Of a stretch of DNA of 64,000 nucleotides, positions 59,175 to 64,000 are shown one piece after another. The notes below the pieces were generated by a model that was given only the letters and a program-made list of their open reading frames with translations, did not search any database and was not told the DNA's origin. This DNA is from Pyrus communis. Its lineage: Eukaryota > Streptophyta > Magnoliopsida > Rosales > Rosaceae. The stretch spans positions 20,107,742 to 20,171,741 of the forward strand of contig NC_084811.1 in the NCBI RefSeq assembly GCF_963583255.1. Direction: 5' to 3'. Each line of letters starts with the position of its first letter. Position 1 is the stretch's first letter. The position numbers and the translations under genes were made by a program.

Positions 59175-62100
59175 TTGCAAATCCTTCAACTATTAAACAA
59201 GAGCAAGTCTTATTTCACGAACCAAGTGGGTAATTCTTCAAACCATGAAGAACTTTTAGGTAAAGCATTTTCTTTCGTACGTAATGGAAAGCAAACTATT
59301 TGGATTTTGGATAGTGGTGCCACCGACCACATCGTCTGTAGTCTTAAATTTCTCAATCCTCGAAACGTGTTGAGAACCACACAGTCGAATTACCAAATGG
59401 CTCTCATGCTACGGTCACTTATGTTGGCCAAATGGTTTTCTCTCCCAACCTCATCCTTGATAATGTTTTATGTGTGCCATTGTTTAAGTTAAACTTACTC
59501 TCCATTAGTAAACTCGCCTATGATTCCCTATACATCACCATTTTTCTCAAGCAATTTTGTGACATACAAGACCTACACTTGGGGAAGATGATCGGGACGG
59601 GAACTGAATGGGAGTGACTTTACTATCTCAACCCACCAAGGAAAGGAACATGCAACACTGTTACAACCATGTCTTCTAGTTTTTGGCACCAATGCCTTAG
59701 GCACCCATCCCACAAAGTGTCCATGTAATTTCCCTTTTTGCACAATAAACTTTGTGATTCAAATAAATGTTTCATTTGTCCATTGGCCAAACAAACAAGA
59801 TCATTTTTTTCATTAAGTTCTATATCTACTAGGTCATGTTTTGAATTAATCCATGTTGATATTTGGGGTGGTTATCAAGTTGCTTCCATTTCAGGTGCAA
59901 AATATTTTCTCATCATTGTAGACGATCATACTAGATGCACATGGGCTTATTTGATGAAACAAAATTTTGATACAAAAGATCTCCTTGTTCAATTTATTCA
60001 CATGGTAGAAAATCAATTCAACACTAAGGTCAAAATGGTTTGCAGTGACAATGGTCCCGAGTTCAAACTTGACACATTTTATAACCTCAAAGGCATCCTT
60101 CACCAAACTAGTTGTGTCAACACACCACAACAAAATGGTGTTGCTGAACGCAAACATAGACACTTGCTCAATGTTGCTCGAGCCCTACTTTTCCAAGACA
60201 ATCTTCCTAAACGGTTTTGAGGGGACGTCATCCTTACTTCGTCCAATCTCATAAATCGCACACCTACACTTCTACTTCAAGGGAAAACACCATACCACAG
60301 ATTGTTTCACAAGGAATTCAATTACACACACTTACGTGTCTTTGGATGTTTGTGTTTTGCCTCCATTCATGCATAAAAACCTTCAAAGTTTGACCCACGT
60401 GCACGTCATTGTGTCTTCATTGGATATCCTTATGGTCAAAAGGGTTATTGGTTATTTGATATCACACTCCAAAAAGTTTTTGTGTCACGGGATGTAACGT
60501 TTTTTTAAGACCATTTTGCATACAACACTATCAATAATTCCGCTGCTCCTAGTTATTTGCCCAACCCCACTTTTCCACCATTATCCTTTGATACGTCACC
60601 TACCATATCTCATTCACCTACCACCGACATACCGCCTAACCTTATGTCCACCCCACATCCCACTAATCTCATCCCTGATCCCACATCCTCTTTGTCCACC
60701 CTTCTTGACATTAGCCCACTAATGTCCCATTCCCCAACAATCCCATATACCACTTACACTCCAGTCTAACCCGTAGCTATTACCCCACCACCGCCAAATT
60801 GGGGCCCATGCCCCACCAAAACTTCCACTCTTTTTGCAGGACTTTCATGTCGAGACCTTTCTCCTGTCAAGGCCCGCTCCTTCATCTTCAACAAATGTGG
60901 TTAAGTCATCAGGTACTTTTCTTCCTCTTTCTCACTACTTATCTTACCATCGCCTCTAACCAACCCATAAAGCCTTCGTCACTAACGTCACAACCATCCA
61001 AGAACCTACCACCTTTTTGCAGGCTATCCAAAATCCAAACTGGTGTGCTGCCATAAAGCACGAAATTGATGCTCTTCACGCCAACAACACTTGAACCCTC
61101 GTTCTGCTACCACAACATAAACGCTTGATAGGTTGCAAATGGGTCTATAAGGTGAAACTCAAACCTGATAGGACCATCGAATGGTACAAAGTGCGACTAG
61201 TTGCGAAGGGATATAGTCAAATCGAAAGGGTTAATTACCAAGAAAAATTCGCTCCCGTTGCTAAACTGACCACTCTCCGTGTGCTCTTTAGTGTGGCTGC
61301 CATATGTGGGTGGCACTTGCACCAACTCGACGTCAACAATGCCTTTCTACATGGTGATCTTGATGAGGAAGTCTGCATGCACTTGCCTCCTGGTTTCGGA
61401 CGAAAAGGGGAAACTCGAGTCTGCAAGTTAAATAAATCCCTATATCGTTTAAAACAAGCTTCGAGACTATGGTTTCTTAAACTTTCCAATGCTCTCAAGG
61501 CTGCTAGGTTTCACCAATCATGGTCTGACTACTCTCTATTCGTCCGAAGTCGTCAAGGTAATTTCATCGCTTTGTTGGTCTATGTTGATGATGTAATACT
61601 GTCAGGAAATAATTTGCAAGAAATTGAAGATACAAAGCAATTTCTCGCAACAATTCAAATTGAAAGACTTGGGACAATTCAAATATTTCTTGGGGATATA
61701 GGTTGCACAGTCCAAAAGTGGTATCACCTTGTGCCAACGGAAGTATGCATTGGAGATATTAGATGATGCTGGGATTTTAGGTGCCAAACCTTCACAATTT
61801 CCTGTAGAGCAACATTTCACTCACATAGACATAAAGAAAGCTCCTAGTCGATGTATCACCATACAGAAGGCTTGTAGGTAGATTGATCTACTTGACCATA
61901 ACAAGGCTGGACTTAGTCTATGTCGTTCACATGCTTAGTCTATTCATTGAAAAGCCTCGACAACCACACCTTGAGGCTGCACACAAGGTTCTCAAGTACA
62001 TCAAAAATGCACCGAGACAAGGTATTTTCTTGCCCTCTATGGGATCATTGCAATTAAGGGCATTTTGTGATGCCGACTGTGCTAGATGCAAGGATACAAG

Positions 62101-62520
62101 GAGGTCAATAATGGGTTACTGCATTCAGCTTGGTCAAGCACCAATTTCTTGGAAAACAAAGAAACAAACTACTGTATCTTGCTCCAGTGCAGAGGCCGAG
62201 TACCGTTCCATGGCCACTACATGTTGTGAGATTACATGGTTGAAGAACATTTTAAAGGATTTGAAAGTGAGTTATCCACAACCAGTCATAGTGCATTGTG
62301 ACAACCAAGCAGCCATTTACATCGCTTCAAATCCGGTATTTCATGAACGGACAAAGCATATAGAAATTGATTGTCATCTGGTAAGATAGAAGATTCAAGG
62401 AGGAATTGTTCGTACAACATATATACGAACAACTGATCAACCAGCTAACATTTTCACCAAGCCGTTGAGTTCAACACAGTTTGAAACACTACTCAGCAAG
62501 TTGGGTGTCATTAACTTACA
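59175..62520 (+). pseudogene. pol remnant of copia element C
   Basis: Protease WILDSGATDHI (about 59300). Integrase core (59738-60220: HVDIWGGYQVAS, VCSDNGPEF, NTPQQNGVAERKHRH) ends in a premature stop at about 60218. A Pro/Thr/Ser-rich spacer covers 60516-60769. RT spans 61125-61766 ([36 protein letters not shown] at about 61578), with a frame change near 61680-61770. RNase H spans 61883-62389 ([33 protein letters not shown]). All domains are present but split by stops and shifts, so it is non-functional. Confidence 0.9.
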
Positions 62521-62527
62521 CTCCAAC

Positions 62528-62538
62528 TTGAGGGGAAG
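62528..62538 (+). promoter_or_regulatory. Polypurine tract of copia element C
   Basis: TTGAGGGGAAG directly before the 3' LTR, the classic plant copia arrangement. Confidence 0.8.
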
Positions 62539-62740
62539 TGTTAAGGAAGATATTATCTTAGATTGATTTAGTAAATATTGTAAATTGTTAATTAGTTATT
62601 TACTTACTTATTCTGTATTTGACTTCCTTGTTTATAGGCTTTAGTTTAGGATCAGGAATGTATCTGATCTCATAAAAAGTTGTAATCCTAGTTTTGATTA
62701 ATGTCAAGAAAGAAATTATACCATATCACGTTTCTTTAGA
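62539..62740 (+). repeat. 3' LTR of copia element C
   Basis: 202 bp, same length as the 5' LTR, with about six differences (e.g. tctcaga/tcttaga, atcaca/atcacg). Followed by TTATA. Confidence 0.9.
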
Positions 62741-62745
62741 TTATA

Positions 62746-63300
62746 TATATTTACACATATATACATGTGTGTGTAAATTGATGTTATGTCATTAATTTAA
62801 CTTCAAATTGATGTTATATTTCATTGGCTCAGTTTTTCTTCTAACAAGCTTGGAATTACAACCAGAGTCTTCCAATGATTTCAGTTGTACAAAATGAGAT
62901 GAGTAAAGCCTTATAAGTGCTTCAAAAAAATGAATTCGTCTTTACCCACTTCATTAGCCACTTCTAAGTTTTTACCCACCGCATTGAGTACAACTAATAC
63001 TAAAGACGATTATGAGCTTGTTTTTATAGTGGCAGTTACGATGATACTGACATCCAAGTATAGCCACTGCATTAGCTGTCAAGATAGACCTTCAGAAGCT
63101 ATGTGTGAAGGAGATTTTTTGAGAACTTGCTCCTGAGCTGGGCAATATCATATTTGTGGGATTTTCGTTAAAGTTTGAAGTCCTTTTTTTTTGTGTCTAA
63201 CGTTGTGCCACCTCATCCATATGTGACATGCAATAAATTCCATCAACCGTGTGACGATTATTTATGATGATGTTATCGACAATATTTGCCTCTCTAAGAA
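62746..63300. other. Intergenic DNA
   Basis: AT-rich start (tatatatttacacatatatacatgtgtg) then unremarkable DNA. A 68-codon open frame (62930-63136) has no recognisable family. Confidence 0.4.
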
Positions 63301-63511
63301 CATGATATCATTTGGTATTACGGTTTAAAGATATTTATCTTTACTTGTAAGTAAGAGGTTTTAGGTTCGATTCTCACCAAAAGCGAATTTGAATCTCATT
63401 AGTGCTGGCTCATTATAAGGCTTCGCCCATCCCCCCTCCCTCTTAAGGTAGATAATATCGTTTATTCTAAATAAAAAATATATATAAAAAATAAATAAAT
63501 AAATAAATAAA
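63301..63511 (+). repeat. tRNA-derived SINE
   Basis: Box B GGTTCGATTCTC (63364-63375) follows a diverged tRNA-like head. The body has 'gcgaatttgaatctcatt', 'ggcttcgcccatcccccct' and 'ggtagataatatcgtttatt', and the tail is A-rich with ataaataaat repeats. A short duplication (catgat) flanks it. This body type is widespread in Rosaceae as I remember it. Confidence 0.7.
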
Positions 63512-64000
63512 AGCATGATGCCACGAAATATTTAAGGAAAAAACTTCTAATTAACTTTCACATCCTCCATTATTAGCATGGTAAGTAAGTTCATGCACGA
63601 AACAACTATTTAAACGTTCGAGTTGAAATATCTAGAACTGTGCAACGAATTCGACACCACCATTACAAAGTATTAAAGAAAAGTTTAGTTGTTGTCACAT
63701 CTTTACAATCCTGTCCCATTTATATTTCTACTCAAAATCCAGATTTATTTACATTTTTGTGCATTATTTATCAAATAATTGATCATTCAACATCCTTGTC
63801 CGAACCAACCAGTCTCTCAACATACAGTTTGCTCCTCTGAATGTAGAAAAGCATTATTTTCTGCCTGCCGGAAAATTAAAGATCCACCATGTAAAACAGT
63901 GATAAGATGAACTTATCACATCAAATTCAGAATCTTAATTTATACAGGGATAATAGTACCTTGTAGAGGACCCACATGTCACGCTATGTTTTTGGTTATT
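63512..64000. other. Unassigned right edge
   Basis: No gene, RNA or repeat recognised in this stretch. A 66-codon open frame at 63640-63840 has no visible domain. Confidence 0.4.

Larger units (their letters stand above)
57927..62740 (+). mobile_element. Full-length but coding-defective Ty1/copia element C
   Basis: 4814 bp bounded by 202-bp LTRs and a 5-bp TTATA duplication (57922-57926, 62741-62745). The PBS-like TGGTACCAAAGTG begins right after the 5' LTR (58129) and a PPT (ttgaggggaag) precedes the 3' LTR. Gene order gag, protease, integrase, RT, RNase H is copia-type. The small size and short LTRs suit the Ale/Retrofit lineage (an inference). The LTRs differ at about six positions, roughly 3 per cent, i.e. 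of the order of one million years at commonly used rates. Confidence 0.93.

Noticed and set aside
60516..60769. Pro/Thr/Ser-rich frames
   Set aside because: They are the low-complexity spacer between integrase and RT in copia element C, not a separate gene.

Overview
This is a repeat-dense piece of a plant nuclear genome. Two host genes carry GT-AG introns and plant-type proteins, and most of the remaining sequence is LTR retrotransposons, solo LTRs, MITEs and tRNA-derived SINEs. The SINE type (tail region reading like GATAATATCGTTTATTC), the copia/Athila families and the gene content suggest a dicot, probably a woody Rosaceae (apple/pear-like). The family-level call is an inference, not a demonstration.

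Layout. (1) 1-8909: a minus-strand Athila-type Ty3/gypsy element (A) with an uninterrupted 1837-codon gag-pol. It has lost its 5' LTR and PBS, and its 3' LTR lies off the left edge. Its 3' region carries an extra, oppositely oriented 230-codon ORF (2106-2798). (2) 8910-20640: a plus-strand element of the same lineage (B), with near-identical 2.03-kb LTRs, a tRNA-Asp-type PBS and an uninterrupted 1847-codon gag-pol. It is preceded by an 83-bp duplicate of its own 3' internal end, so the A/B border is a rearrangement junction. (3) 20641-25681: a decayed minus-strand Ty1/copia element interrupted in its RNase H region by the gypsy cluster; its 5' LTR is at 25402-25681.

(4) 26485-35181: a complete 15-exon NUP93 (Nic96-family nucleoporin) gene, 863 codons. 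(5) 35182-42660: intergenic DNA with small MITEs, a SINE, an AT-rich low-complexity tract, a solo LTR (38655-39204) and a 56-bp tandem repeat. (6) 43286-46547: a complete 4-exon SEN54 (tRNA-splicing endonuclease subunit) gene, 266 codons. Its large second intron holds a long imperfect inverted repeat, and its third intron holds a Tourist-like MITE.

(7) 47307-49347: a DNA transposon with long TIRs and an apparently captured host fragment. (8) 49457-57886: direct repeats, a CTAGGCG-type MITE, an Athila-type solo LTR (51751-53223) and a tandem pair of about 1-kb TRIM/LARD-like units, one interrupted by nested hAT-like elements. (9) 57927-62740: a complete but coding-defective Ty1/copia element with 202-bp LTRs and a TTATA target duplication. 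(10) The right end holds another SINE.

Functionally, only NUP93 (nuclear pore scaffold) and SEN54 (pre-tRNA intron removal) are host genes I can name. Their adjacency may be old microsynteny. The clearest odd biology is the antisense ORF module that distinguishes two otherwise closely related Athila elements. I found no convincing wholly new system.
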